Shown here: piece by piece, positions 10,647 through 23,600 of the stretch | How positions within the stretch are numbered: the first letter of the stretch is position 1 | How the letters are laid out: each line of letters opens with the position of its first letter | From: Puffinus mauretanicus | Lineage: Eukaryota; Chordata; Aves; Procellariiformes; Procellariidae | Length of the DNA: 64,000 nt | NCBI GenBank assembly: GCA_023333565.1 | Contig: JAJKFH010003229.1 | Coordinates: forward strand, 62,001-126,000 | Direction of reading: 5' to 3' | Made by a program: the position numbers and the translations under genes | The notes under the pieces: model-generated | Told to the model about the DNA's origin: nothing | Seen by the model: only the letters and a program-made list of their open reading frames with translations | Databases searched by the model: none

Positions 10647-10662
10647 GTGTGTGTGTGTGTGT
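10647..10662. repeat. (GT)8 microsatellite
   Basis: Eight uninterrupted GT units. Confidence 0.95.
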
Positions 10663-10939
10663 TTGTACACTGATCGTTCAGGACCATGATGGGTTGTAAA
10701 CAAGTAAGAAAACCTATCTGCCACTCCTTCAAGTTTACAATCTCAAGGAAATGAAGGCTTCAACAAAATACAGCTCTGCTGTATCTTGTGTTGCAGGGCT
10801 GGAAAAAGCAAATCCCGATTTCCAAAAGAAAATACCTGCTGTTTTTAACCTGTGAAACTCTGTGAAGAGGCATGCTTGAGGGAGAAGATGATTGTGGACT
10901 GACAACACTATTCGTATAGCTATAAAGACTGTGCATGGA

Positions 10940-11680
10940 TAGGGATTCACAGAAAGTTCAGATTGGACTCTGGAGATTATCTGGTCCAACCTTTTCTTCA
11001 ACACAGGGTACTACAGCAACTTATTCAAATGCTCTTGAGCATTTCCAGCACGCAAGAGTCCACCACTTTCCTGGGCAGCCTCTTCTGATCTCTAGTTGCT
11101 CACATGGGGAAGAATTTTTTTCGTATATCCAGACAGAATTTCCCTCAAAGCAGCTCATGCCCGCTGCCTCTTGTCCTGTCAGTGGGCAGCCTTGTGAAGA
11201 AAGTGGCTCCGTTTCCTCTATAACTAACTTTTTTAGATATTCAGGAAGTGTGATTAGATCCCCCTCTTCTCCAGGCTGAGCAAACCTGGTTCCTCCAACC
11301 TTTCTTCATATGGAAAGTTCTCCAACCCCCTAATAATCCTGGTGGCCTCTGCTGGACCCTTCCCAACTTCTCCACATGAGGGAACCAAAACTGGTCACAG
11401 TGTTCCAGGTGTGGCCCAGTAAGTGCCAAGTAGACTGAAATAGCCATATTCCTTGATTTACTTACTGTACTCTTGCTGGTGCAGCCCAGGAGACTGCTGG
11501 CCACCCTCCCTGCCAGGGCACACCACTGGCTCCCGTTCCGCTCACTGCCTGCCACCAGCCCCAGGTCGCTTCCAGCAGAGCTGCTCCTCAGCCCATCAGT
11601 CCCCAGCTTGTGCCGCTGCTTGGGTTACTTCTTTCCAGGTGCAGGGCGTTACATTTATCTTTGTTAAAGCTCATATTATG
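10940..11680 (-). mobile_element. CR1 LINE fragment, old and diverged, minus strand
   Basis: Read on the minus strand, this is the 3' part of a chicken-repeat-1 non-LTR retrotransposon. Conserved CR1 stretches are visible in inverted form: ATTATCTGGTCCAACC near the 3' end (about 10976), CCACTTTCCTGGGCAGCCT (about 11062), CTTCTCCAGGCTGAGCAAACC (about 11267) and GGTGGCCTCTGCTGGACCC (about 11340). At the 5' side is the motif AGGTGCAGGGCGTTACATTT (about 11637). The minus-strand translation around 11270-11480 shows fragments of the ORF2 reverse-transcriptase C-terminus (ALTGPHLEHCDQFWFP), with frame breaks. It is 5'-truncated, as most CR1 copies are. The terminal octamers on the left are largely eroded, which suggests an older copy than the one at 18.2 kb. 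Edges are approximate. Confidence 0.88.
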
Positions 11681-14600
11681 GCTGTGTTGAGAAAGTTACT
11701 TTACAGCCTCCAAGAGAGGCTTCCTGGCCAACATAACAAAAAAAAACCCCAAACCGTTCCCACTTTAGCTTGATCTTATTGCATGATTGCCCACAAAAGG
11801 CTTTAGTTGTTTCTCAAGCATCATCTGTCTTTCTAGACCAGAAATCCTGGGGTATTAGATCTCGGATCTTGTCTAATTTGTCTATTTCCATGATTTTTTT
11901 CTATTGCCTATGAATTTATACCTGTAAATATTGTAGAGGAGTTAGTTTTAGGAAGATTATGGTGTTATGATCTAGAAAATTTGGAAACTGTTACCGGAGA
12001 AAACAGGTTTGTGGAGAAATGCACTTTATTTCCCCATTTGTCTTGAGCTGATGAGGTAGGTGTGCCCCAAGAGAGACTAATTACCTATGGTGCTGATTTT
12101 TTCCCTAGGGTTCCCTTGAGTTTTCCGACTAAGGCCAGTACATTCTCCTAGTTCAGTGATTTTTTTTTTTTTACCTCATTGGATCGAGCCTTGCTGCCCC
12201 CCACCCTGTCCCTGCTCTAGGGTTTCTATTACTGCCTCCTCTCTTCCCTGTCCCCAGTTTTTTGGCTTCTGTCTTTTACCTCCTGCTCCTTCCCCAGACA
12301 TGTGGACAACACTAGAGCTCACGGGAGCTGTAGGGTAAACCCAGGGGGAAGAGAGGGGTCTCGAAGAAAGAGGGGAAATACCATCTCAATCCCTCTCCTT
12401 TTTGAAGGTGCTTTTAACCTCATCCAGGCTGACTTGGAACTCCTGTCCTGGTCAGTGTGCAGCTGGAAATTTGAGCATGACAAAGAAGAAGAAAACTGGT
12501 AGCATTTTTTTTTAATCTTTTCTTCCCTTCCTTCTATCATTGAACTGGAATTGGAAATTTTCCTTGAAAATTCTAAGCTTGAAAATATTTTTGAGTCTTT
12601 CCAAACATCTTTTGGCCAATGGTTGTGCCATTGGTTGGTGCTATGCCAGGGGATGACTAAATGGGTTTGCCTTGTTCAGGTACTTGAGAAGAGGTAAAGG
12701 AAGGGGAAGAGAAAGAAAGGGGCAGCTCTGTCTGTTTGTGTGCTATTCTTACATAACAACAGGGAAAGCAGCTCTCTATTTTTCTTGACAGCAGTACCTT
12801 TTAAAATACCAGGGTGCATGCCTGAGACTAGATTAAGATTAGGTTACTCAGAAAATAAGGTACAGAAGAGAGGGACAGAGAGAGACCCAGAGGGAAAACA
12901 ACTGTGTGGGAGAGAAGACCAGGAGGAGCCTGCAGAGAAGGAAAAGATTACCAGATTCTCTTCTTAAAATTGCATTAGGAAAGCTCAGGAAGGAGCCTTT
13001 ATACAGAAATTGTGAATGAAGCTTGTTTGAAAGCCTTTAGGATGAAAATAGGACTTTTGCTGCTACAGAATCAGAAGTTGCCTTGGTAAGCACAGGTGCA
13101 AGAAAGAGGAATAGTTCATAAACTTCAAGAGCTTGGAGGCAAAGAGAAGGCAGGCAACAGACAGAAAAGTAGGGAGTAGAAACGACCTCTAAAGGCATAC
13201 AACGTGGGTTAAATACTCACGACAGCCATTGTAGCTTCCCCTTCTTTCTCCATTAAACTGTCTGACCTATCTCTTCTTGAAAGGACCGTTCCTGATGGTA
13301 CCTGTCCTTTACAGGCCCCTTTGCTGTGCAGTGCAAAGGTGTAATGGGATGATCAACGGAGTTTTGTTTTATAAATTCTCTGGGCAACTATTTTCCTAGC
13401 AAGTTTTTCTTTCTAATGGGTATTAAAAAGACACTGCAATATTCTGGGGTGTTGGGTTTTTAACGTCTCTAAAAGCAGCTAAAATATGAGGCTTAGTTTT
13501 CTGATCAAACTCCAAGATTTTTGGCTTTTTCAAACTTGAGGTCATTACGTAGTGTGTAAATAAACGTGTTCTACCAAGTGCCTTGCATGTGAGGGCTAGA
13601 GGTATAAATAATCAGTTAAAAAGTCAAATGTACCAATTACTTTATGCATCTTCATTTCTAAAATTTGTAAGCCAGACTTACGGGACAATATCGATGTAAA
13701 AAATTCTGGGAATTTTTTTTACCGTAAGTTACTGTTAAAAAGGGCTTCATCCCAATTATAAGAACCTTACTCCCGATGATCTTGTAGCTCTTCTACTGTC
13801 CGAACAAAGACTCACTCTGCAGAAGTGACAATCTGGCTTTTAGTAGACAGAAAAACAAACCCATGTTGCTTTATTTTGCAAACGCATGAAAATTCTTACT
13901 CCCCAAAACAAAACTTTTCCCACACAATTTCATGATTGCTGTCATATGGGAAAGGCTAGTTTTTATGGTAAAGACATTTGATGTTTTGATATGTCATCTC
14001 AGTAAAAAGTACTGCGAAAGATGTGATAAGTTAGAAGCTTATATGATATGGACAGATACGTACAATGCTGTACTTGAAGGTCAGGCATAAGTCCAGCCTT
14101 TAGAGTTGAAAGGTGACTGACTTAATTAATTTTCCCAGCTTTGGACTCTTTTCATTTGAAAGTGCTGTGCAAAGACTTACCCGTTAGAGATTTAAAGAAT
14201 ACATGTTAATGTGCTTTGCTTTGCGGATATACACTAAGCAGTATTGGGATGGCATATGCACCGTAGCAAATCAAGCAACCTTGGGGATTTAGTCATATTT
14301 ACAATAGACGTTTGTTTACTTACTCTGTTCTCTTTCTTGTGTGGGGTGAAAAGGTTATGCATGTCTTCAGGTGATAATGGACAAATTGTTTAATTAATAG
14401 GAGTGGGTTTGCTCCAAATCAGAAGGTCAAGAATCTTTGCCTAGTGTGTGGGAAAGAATGATACTCAGAGTGATTAACACCCAGAGGAAATTTCTTGGAG
14501 TTTATTTTGGCTGGTCTATAGTTGATAACTCCCTTGGCTCATGGAATGCCCGGCTCCACGTCAATCACCATTTGCAGAGCTTAACTCTGAATAGCAGTTA

Positions 14601-14690
14601 TTGGTCACATATGTTGGCCTGTCAACTCTCGTTTCAGAAACAGGATGCCAAATGGCACATGGGTAAACTGTAGTGATTTGGGGTTTTTTT

Positions 14691-14724
<34 letters not shown>

Positions 14725-17700
14725 GACTCAGATTTTTTTTAAAAAAAGGAAATATAGGAAGGCTTTTTGGTGAAAGTCTGCTTATATGAAGTAAGACAGT
14801 CTCCATGCCACGCTACTTTGTTTTACAGGCAGGAGAAATTTGAGAGAGGGAGAGGTTAGGAGAATGGGAATAACCAAACAAATGTCTGTGGCTGTTGCCA
14901 CTTGTGCCCTAGGATGACGAGCTGTATAAGAAGGCTCTAAAGATATTACAGATTCTATATGGGTAAAAATGACCTAACGTCATACCTTCGGTTGTTGATG
15001 ATACGTGCTGTTGGCTTGACTTGTTTCCATAGAGTTGGAGGAGAGGATGCTTTTTTGTGTCAGTAGAGTGTTAGCTGGTGCATGGTCCAGGGCAGCTATG
15101 ACTTTCTGGTGTACTGCTGCTAAGAGAGTTGTGAGAACAGCAAATCCACACCAGCTAGCTGAAATGAACTGTTAATCAGGAAGGGGAGTTGGACAATGAC
15201 ATTCGGGAGAGCCTCTGGAAAATTTTGTCATGCCTTGGTCTTATCTGGAAAATGGGGATTGTAATAATGTAATGTAATAATGACTGAAAGACGTTTTGAA
15301 GTTTTTTTGCAGTTTTACTTACAAAGAGCAGTAAGAATTGGTGGTATTGATGATTTAAGAAGGCATAGGAGACAGCTCCTTACCATAGGGTTGAAATACA
15401 TACTGTGTCTTTTTGGAATATGCTTCTATTAAAAAAAGAACCCTCTTCCCCAGCAATATCCAATCTTTAGTCTCTCTCCAACTCCCTCAGAAAAAATCCT
15501 TCCAAACCAATCAACCCATTAAAACTGTTTCATTTTCAGATGACTGAACCCCAAAATAAGCCTAAGTTATTCTGTTCTGGGATGTATCTGGACTGAACAA
15601 TTATTTTCTTCAACTTGACTATATTAAAGCACTAAATATGCTATTCTACGTACTTTATATAAAACAAAAATATTTGTATTTAATAAATGGCAAAATTAAT
15701 TGAAATAATTCTTTTTGAGTTATTCCTTAAAGCATTTCATTCAAGTTGACATACTCCTGTAAAATTTGTATATTTTGATGAAACTGAACTTCTCAACAGG
15801 GAACTGGTGTATCAAAAAAAATTTGATCTGTTCCTGTGATCTGTGAATGAGACTGAAATACTCATTGGAATTAAAATATCTGGTGAAAGAGGAGGTGAAG
15901 AATTCATGTGAATTTTTAAAAACATAATTTCATTGTGAAACTTTGTGTCAGACCAGATGATATAAAAGAGACTTTATGAAATTTAAAAAATGAAATGTTT
16001 TAATTTTATTAAAAAGAAGAATATTTGTGTTTCATTGTTGATAAGCAAGTCTCCAGTAGTTAATCTTATCAGTTCTCCTGACCCCAGTAGTAACAAAATC
16101 GGTGTTTTTTATAATCGCAGGATTACTATTATGTTTTAACTGTTACGGAAGAGAAAAAGCCATGATATGGTGGATAAACATCCTTAGCCTAGGCTATAGT
16201 GAGGATCTTGCTAACTGCCTTAAGGTAAACATTGCAGGTACCTTGTTTCTGCATAGGCTTTTGTAACAAGATAACCAACATGGTTATTTTTTTTAATTCT
16301 TCGTCCCTTGCCACACCTCCGTGCAGACAGACATGCACATACCTTTCTAAGAAGTGAAGAAAAATGGCTTTAAAGATTGCATGAGGCATCAACAGCGGGC
16401 TATGTCCAGATATCGTTCAGTGATTGTCCTGAAGCAGAAACTGATGCAAAATTTAGTAGTGATATGCAGATAAGAACAAGGGGCTGATTCCAATCTCCAG
16501 TATAGTTGCTTACATATAATTCCAGCAGTGATGTTCCAGTAGTTCAGAAGGGACTGAAAGAAAGAACATCCATTCTCCAAACCCTGATTATACAAGTAAT
16601 GAAATGAGTCATGTTATCTCATAAAATATTTAAGGGAGATGGTATAAAAGATCAAAAATCATAAAAGCCTCTAGAATGACTCAGAATGAGGCAGATAAAT
16701 TGCTGGTGTCCTCGCACTAGCAGAAAATTCTTTGGGGGAAATTGCAAATGATACTAGGAAGTGGACTATGCCCATACTAAGAAGGGCTGCTCCACAAAAT
16801 ATACTCTAAATCCCCAAATCTGACCTGCGGAATTTCTGTCCAGACTTCAGATGCATTATCAGTTTAACTTTGAGCATGTGCGTGTTGACCGTATTTTCCA
16901 AATATTCAGAACATTTCATTTCAGTGGATGAAATAATTCACAGATGTTTTATATGCCAGAATTTGGCTGTGGTTTAAAGCATCATATTAAAGGTTTGGTA
17001 CATGGTTGGTATTTTTAATATCTTGCAGGTTTATCTTTATCTTTTAAATACAAATGTGCTGTGACAGGAAGCCTGGACAGGAAGCTCTGTTACAATTTCA
17101 TGCTTCCATGTGTCCATGCTGTAACTGAGGAGTTACTTATTCATCTTATTTGGGTGGTGACCCCCAGCTCTCCCAAGCTAAAGACATAGGCGTAGGTATG
17201 AAGTAGATCCCCAGTTCTATTTTCATGTCAGCCACTATACATCCCATACCTACCTCAGAGGGAGGACGCAGATTAAATCAGTTTACGCTGCTAGTTTTCT
17301 ACTACCTGTCTACACTGCCCTCCAAGTGCCCAGAAGGTCGGGGAAGCCTTCCTGCAATTGAGTGGAAAGCATCATGGAGCGGTTCAGCTGCAGATAGAGG
17401 AACCACAGGAATTGCCCCAAGAAATCTTAGTCACCGACACAGGGACTTCAGTGTGAAAACTGGTGTGAAAAAACAATAGACTGAAGATTGTAAATACCTG
17501 AGTGAACACAAGTTTATCTACCTTATTAATTGGATTTTGGACATCAGGGTCTAAATTTGTGGCTTATTACTTATACCAAAGAAGGGAGAAGATATATACA
17601 AGAGGACTTGCAGAATCAGGCCTTTCCCAACAAAACCTTGTATGACTAATCTTTATCTGTGCTGTCTGTCTTCAAACTATGTATGGACTGACATACAAAG

Positions 17701-18236
17701 CTGCAGCCTCTTGTTGTTATGTGGGATGCTCACTTTAACTTAAGGAAGAAAAGTGGTGGTAAGGCTTTAAATAGATTGTGGTGAAAAATACTTCTTTTAA
17801 ACATAGGTTTGATCTAGGCAGAACAGTAAGAATAATGGAAATACTATTGAGCATTGTTGCTGTCTGAGAAGTCAGACTTAGTGAAGGAGTGCTGTGTTAA
17901 TGTTTTAGCAAGGTCTAATACAGCATCAGGGAACAGAGTGGGGAAAGGTATCTTCAGTAGGTTTGGGATTTCTAAGAAAACAATAAAAAACCATGCTAGC
18001 CTTAAATCCAACAGTACTCTTAGTTGCTCTCCCCTCATCCTTATTAAAAAAAATTAAAATGGAAGTATTTGTTTTTAAGACAGAAATATTATTTACACTA
18101 TGAGGCAGCAAAAGTCTATGCTGCTTATAAAAGACGTACCTTTTACAACTGACTTCAACAGGAAATGCAAATGTGGTATTCCGTAGGTTTAAAAGAAGCC
18201 ATTTTAAAAGCATTTGCATATAATTAAATATTTGCA
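11681..18236. other. Non-coding sequence between two CR1 copies
   Basis: No supported gene. It is mostly AT-rich, with a purine-rich tract (about 12684-12720), a pyrimidine-rich stretch (about 12190-12300) and a GTT microsatellite (14700-14722). The open frames are short and featureless. Confidence 0.6.
14700..14722. repeat. (GTT)n microsatellite
   Basis: Seven GTT units plus a partial unit, in a T-rich context. Confidence 0.93.
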
Positions 18237-19100
18237 AGAAAGTCAGTGACCCTTTTGATACGCTTGAGGGAAGGGATGCCATCCAGAGGGACCTTGACAG
18301 GCTTGAGTGGGCCAGTGTGAACCTCCTGAGGTTCAACAAGGCCAAGTGCAAGGTCCTGCACCTGGGTCAGGGCAATCCCCAGTTTTAGTACAGACTCGGG
18401 GATGAATGGATTGAGAACAGCCCAGCAAAGAAGGACTTGGGGATACTGGTGGATGAAAAACTGGACATGAGCCAGCAATGTGTGCTTGCAGCCCAGAAAG
18501 CCCATGGTATCCTGGGCTGCATTAAAAGCAGCGTGGCCAGCAGGTCGAGGGAGGTGATTCTCCCCCTCTACTCTGCTCTGGTGAGATCCCAGCTGGAGTG
18601 CTGCATCCAGCTCTGGGGTCCCCACCACAAGACAGACATGGACCTGTTGGAGCAGGTCCAGAAGAGGGCCACGAAAATGATCAGGGGGATGGAACGCCTC
18701 TCCTATGAAGAAAGGCTGAGAGAGTTGGGGTTGTTCAGCCTGGAGAGGAGGAGGCTCCAGGGAGACGTTGATGCAGCCTTACAATATATGAAGGGAGCTT
18801 ATAAGAAAGATCGAGAGAGGCCTGTAGTGACAGGACAAAGGATAATGGTTTTAAACTGAAAGAGGGTAGATTTAGGTTGGATATAAGGAAGAAATTTTTT
18901 TACAATGAGGGTGGTGAGACACTGGAACAGGTTGCCCAAAGAAGTTGTGGATGCCCCATCATTAGAAGTGTTCAAGGTCAGGCTGGATGGGGCTTAGAGC
19001 AACCTGATCTAGTGAAAGATGTCCCTGCCTATGGCAGGGGGGTTGGACTAGATGATCTCTGAAGGTCGTTTCAACCTAAACCATTCTATGATTCTATGAT
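18237..19100 (+). mobile_element. CR1 LINE fragment, 3' end, plus strand
   Basis: This is a 5'-truncated CR1 non-LTR retrotransposon of about 860 bases. It carries the C-terminal part of the ORF2 reverse transcriptase and the 3' terminus. The translation of 18437-18859 reads as CR1 RT tail, with [27 protein letters not shown] and [20 protein letters not shown]. The terminus has GGGGGGTTGGACTAGATGAT (about 19038) and ends in two ATTCTATG octamers (19083-19098), the CR1 hallmark. It is dead: the frame must shift at about 18850 and again at the T-run near 18894, and a stop falls where the consensus continues at about 18995. CR1 is autonomous only when full-length, so this copy is a relic. It is better preserved than the copy at 10.9 kb and probably younger. 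Confidence 0.97.
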
Positions 19101-20280
19101 TTTTTTCTTTTTGTTTATTTAGGTCCTTTTTTAGGCAATGTTATGAGATGCCCTCTTTCAATAAGCCATTCTAATCTCGATTAAACCATGCATGATTGCA
19201 TTCCAGGAAATATTAACTGGAAATATTGTGGATATACTGCATTCTTGTGATGTGAGTCATCTGACAATATAGGCATTGACAATGGGACATCTATGTCTTA
19301 GCCCATTTGCTCCAGTCTTCTTTTATAGTCCATGGATATAGGTACTTCCAGGACAGGATTCTTTTTTGCACTAAAGTCATATAAAAAGATAAATTGCTTC
19401 CTTGAAATGCTTAATGAATATAAAAGGATCCCAGGATTAGTAGGATTGTCATCTGTAGGCTTCTATATTATGGACACCTCTACTTCATAGATGAACTGAA
19501 ATTTAGTATCATTTAGGGTGGGCTTTGTTTTCCTTGACATCTGTTATATCCCATTCAAAGATGGCTGTATAAGACACAGAAAAATCTTGTTTTTTCTTTC
19601 TGATCTGTCACGGTCAGGTGAGACGAATTTCAGTCTTTATAGAGGATGTGACCAACTAAGGTTAGCAGAGTGGTACTACCGCTTTCTAGCAGCCAGGGAT
19701 AATTTGTTCAGCAGAATTCATGCTGCAGTTTATTTTGCATGCCACTCTATGATACTTAGTTACAGTGAACTGAGCAAGGGCACAAACTGACATCTTAATT
19801 TCAAAAATATTGACTTCAGAAACATTTCTCCCATCCAGAACGGGAATATGGCTGACAGCTGTATTACACCTTGCAGGTCTCCTAACCGGAATCTCAGCCT
19901 GTGCTACAAATGTAACCTACTAATGCCATGCATTTTTATCTTCATAAACAAGGACTCCACTCATAAGTATCTCCTGTCCTTTCAGGGTCTTCCACTCCCA
20001 CTCATTCCCATTCCCATGACTTCACCTTTCCCTGTATGCTCTATTTCTGAAACTCCATGTTCCCTACTTCCCAAACTTGCCTGTGCCTGAATCCTCAGTC
20101 AGATTTTCCTGAAGGTGCCGAGTTTTTGGCACACTCAGTGTGTGTGTCCACATTAACAAGTCATGCTGGACCAGTTAACAACAGATCTGTAGAGTGAAAT
20201 AATCGGTGCAGAGAACCCAATACCCAGACTATGTGCATTTTACTCCCATACTGTACTCCTCCTAGTCAGGGCCTGAGGAC

Positions 20281-20640
20281 TGGATATTCATTAGCGGCTG
20301 AAGGTCATTACCAAGTGCTTATCTAGAGCTCATCATCTGGGTTATTTCGTCAGGGAGGATGAAACTTCACGTGCTCCAGCATCAGTCAGCGATGTGAACC
20401 AAGGCTTGATTAATGCAGAGGATTGGGAGATTGCTTAAAAATGTTCTCATGGCCTGAACTAAAGCACTAATGGGAAGACATGCAGCAAGCACAGGGGCTT
20501 CTGCTTTGCAAAGGCACAGATATCCTCGAATTAGCATATGCATTTGAACCGCTCATTTCCCTAATACTGCTTTGCAAACCAGGCCCACCCCGAGTGATGA
20601 TGTTAACATGCAGATACAGCTAATGAGCAAGCCACACTCA
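20281..20640. promoter_or_regulatory. Candidate conserved non-coding element or enhancer
   Basis: There is a dense run of homeodomain-type cores: ATTCATTAGC, GGTCATTACC, TTGATTAATG, CACTAATGGG, GAATTAGC and GCTAATGAG. It also has a palindromic GCATATGC inside TTAGCATATGCATTTGAA (20531-20548) that resembles a POU dimer site. No long poly-tracts interrupt it. This composition is typical of vertebrate developmental enhancers. Conservation was not tested. Confidence 0.25.
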
Positions 20641-23600
20641 AACTGCTCATAAGGCACAATGGTGTGACTATCCCTCAGGTGCGGAGGTTAAGTTATACAT
20701 GAGTGAACTTAGGTATTCTGAGCGCGCTAAAAATGGTGAAGGGCAGACTTAGTAGGAGGAAGATGGTTTTGGGTCAGGCTGAGAGAGAGGAGTACTAATG
20801 CTAAACAGTGTTATAGTACTAATCCTTTTAACTTCCTCTCTGGGCTTTGTTGCCAGACCCCTATTGGGGCCTGATTATTCAGACTTTGCTCCGTCTTCCC
20901 AGGCATCTGTTTCGAGCAGAGCTGCCTCTTTCCACAGTTAACAGGGAGCCGAACGGCAAAAGGCAGCTAGCGTTTCTTCAAGGTGGCAGACAGCTTTTTA
21001 CTGTTAAAACATTGTAATTCAACCAAAGGTACAGACTAGCTGCTGAGCAAGCGTATGAATGTGTTTAGGAAGCTATACTGCTCAGAAGTATGGGAGTATT
21101 GTATCTGTGTTGCATTATTTCTTATCTCTGCTAACCATGGAAGGATCTCTTCTATAGAACAGCTCAGGAGTACATAAAGGCACCGTTGTTTCTTGGAGTT
21201 AGTGAAGCTATGAAACGCATGAACTTTACCCCTTGCCTCTACAAAAGGTCTGCCAATTCTATGAATTTTAAATCCATGGGAAATTTTTGTTGCCCTTGGC
21301 TGTTGAGTTTCAATGGCTAAAACTCTTTCTGAAGTTATGCTTGAATGCTGTTTTCTTTAAAGCCTCCAAAATGACACCTTATGCTTTTCCTGCATTCATA
21401 GCACTGAGGAAAAGATGAACAAGTGTTCTCTGTTCAGACAACCATCATATATAATCTGGTCTGTTTGGCTGTTTGAATGTAATGATTTAATGCCAATAAT
21501 TCCAAGAAATTCTAAAATGTGTTTAGCAGTTTGGTATTTTAAAATCTGGGAATAAAAAGGCTGGTGCTATGATCCATGAAGGAATAGCACATACAAACTG
21601 CGGCTAGGGCACAAGAAAACTGGAACTGTTTCCTGTGTAATGAGCCATGCATGGCAAAGACTGTAAGGAATGGCTGGCAGCAAAGCGCTGTCTACAGTGA
21701 TGTAGTCATTTTATGTTCCATTAAGGTCTTGTTATTTTAGTATTTAAACATAATTATGCTGCAGGAAAATATGGAACCTGTTGCGCAACTCTGGTAAAGA
21801 AGAAAAACTTCAAAGTGTTGGGCTGTCATTTAGAAGAATTACATCCATCAAATTCTGATTTTTAGCTGAGTATTTTGGAGATGAAAGGGGGGAGACTTTG
21901 ATACGGGAAGGAGATGGTGGCATACTGAGTATTGGAAATGTCAAGGCACACGTGGGCAGATGCAAACAACGCTTTTTTGGCTATGTGACCACAACTTCAT
22001 TTTTGCTTACTCAAGATGATGGACAGAGAGAACAGCCTATATTTTCAAGAGTCACTAGTAACGTATTAAATGAATCTGTTTTTAAAAAAGTACTGAGCAC
22101 TTACTCCTCCAAAAAATTGGACACTAGCTAGACATATAAAAAATGTGTATTTTTATAAGCCCTTTTGAAAATGTAAGACACAGCATTAAGAAAGGGGAAA
22201 AAATGAAATCTGCCTTCAGTTTTCCCATCTGTATTATAAAACAGTATCATAAGCAAAACCTTTCCAAGATATGTCCAGGCTGCTGCATCAGAAACCCAAA
22301 GATCCCAATTTGAGAGCTCAGATAGGTCTCTCCATCCGTATTTTCTTCTATAAGGAAGACAACTGACTTGTCAGACAATTTATCCACCACTTCCCCATTG
22401 GGAATCCAACCTTACTATTGGTTTAACTGTCAGACATGCTCCTAACTTTAAATACGTCAGGTAAAACCCACCAATAAGCCTTGTGTCCAGATTTCTGTCT
22501 GTAGTGGTGTGTCCAGCTTGATAGACAGAGAAGCATTTTCAAAGAGGCTGGTGAAAGAACAGTGTTGTCAAACAGCAGATTGGCACAGTGTGTGGGAATT
22601 CTCTCCTTTGCCTCCTTCCAGGCTTCTTTTGCTGCCGCAGCACCATTTTTCCTTAGCCAAGGAAACAACGGCTCAGACAACATGGTAGTCATTGGCTGTG
22701 CAGCTGCCCCAAGCAGCCCTATCCTGCTCTAGATTTGAGAGACCTAATGTGAATTTGATCTCTGGACATTTAGCTTTCAACCTGCTAAAGGCGTAGGCGT
22801 GATGACTTCCACCCTCCGCGCGGCTCACGCTCACTGATGCCACTCACCGGGTGGCTTTCGCAGATTCAGCTTTCACGCAGAAAAAGAGTTGAGCTCTTGA
22901 GGCAGTGCAGAAACCCAAACGAATCAAAGTCCAGGAAGCACATTGAAAGATTTCTTAATTTATTTTATGTCAAATGTAATAAAATAATAGCTTTTAAGTC
23001 ATTTTTCTAAATCCTGTTTCTGACTTGCGTGCGTGTGGGGGTAGTAATAATGAGGCTCCCACTGGCCTATGGTGCTTGCCTTGTTGTGGGCTGTGATGGG
23101 AAGAGGTGAATATCAGATCCATTCTCCCTGACGGCACTCTGCTAACCAATTCACAAACCAGTTGTCCTGGAAAAGTCAGCCGTGTACCACCACACAATTC
23201 CTTTCTGCTCCCCAGGCATCTGAGAAAGGCAGACGGGGAGCTGAAGGGAGGCTTGGTAATATTGACCATAAAAAGACACCTCTTCTCCCTATATCTAAAC
23301 TATATCTTTTTAATATGTCACTTTCCAATATAAACAAACATCTGCTTCTGAAATATATAAATTGAAAGCAAGACTGTGGCCCTGATTCTTTAATATATGA
23401 AGTAACACAATAAAAATATATATGTGAGAATGCTTTAAAAGATTGTATTTTTCAAATGTTTAGTCCTAAGAACAAGCACTACTCAATGTACTAGAGATCT
23501 TTTCCAAACAAGCAATCCATCGTGAGAACTGGTATACTTCATCTGGTACAACAGGGTGATATTTATCTTCAGACTAGACAGAACAAATCTTCTTTTTAAG

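Larger units (their letters stand above)
7622..10937. other. Non-coding sequence, no supported gene
   Basis: No coding region recognised. It contains an A/G-rich tract (about 7877-7925), a possible ancient repeat fragment (9919-9956), a homeodomain/GATA-like motif group (about 10320-10440) and a GT microsatellite (10647-10662). Confidence 0.55.

Noticed and set aside
18224..18628. 134-codon frame on the minus strand at the second CR1
   Set aside because: It is the antisense shadow of the CR1 reverse-transcriptase region, which reads correctly on the plus strand.
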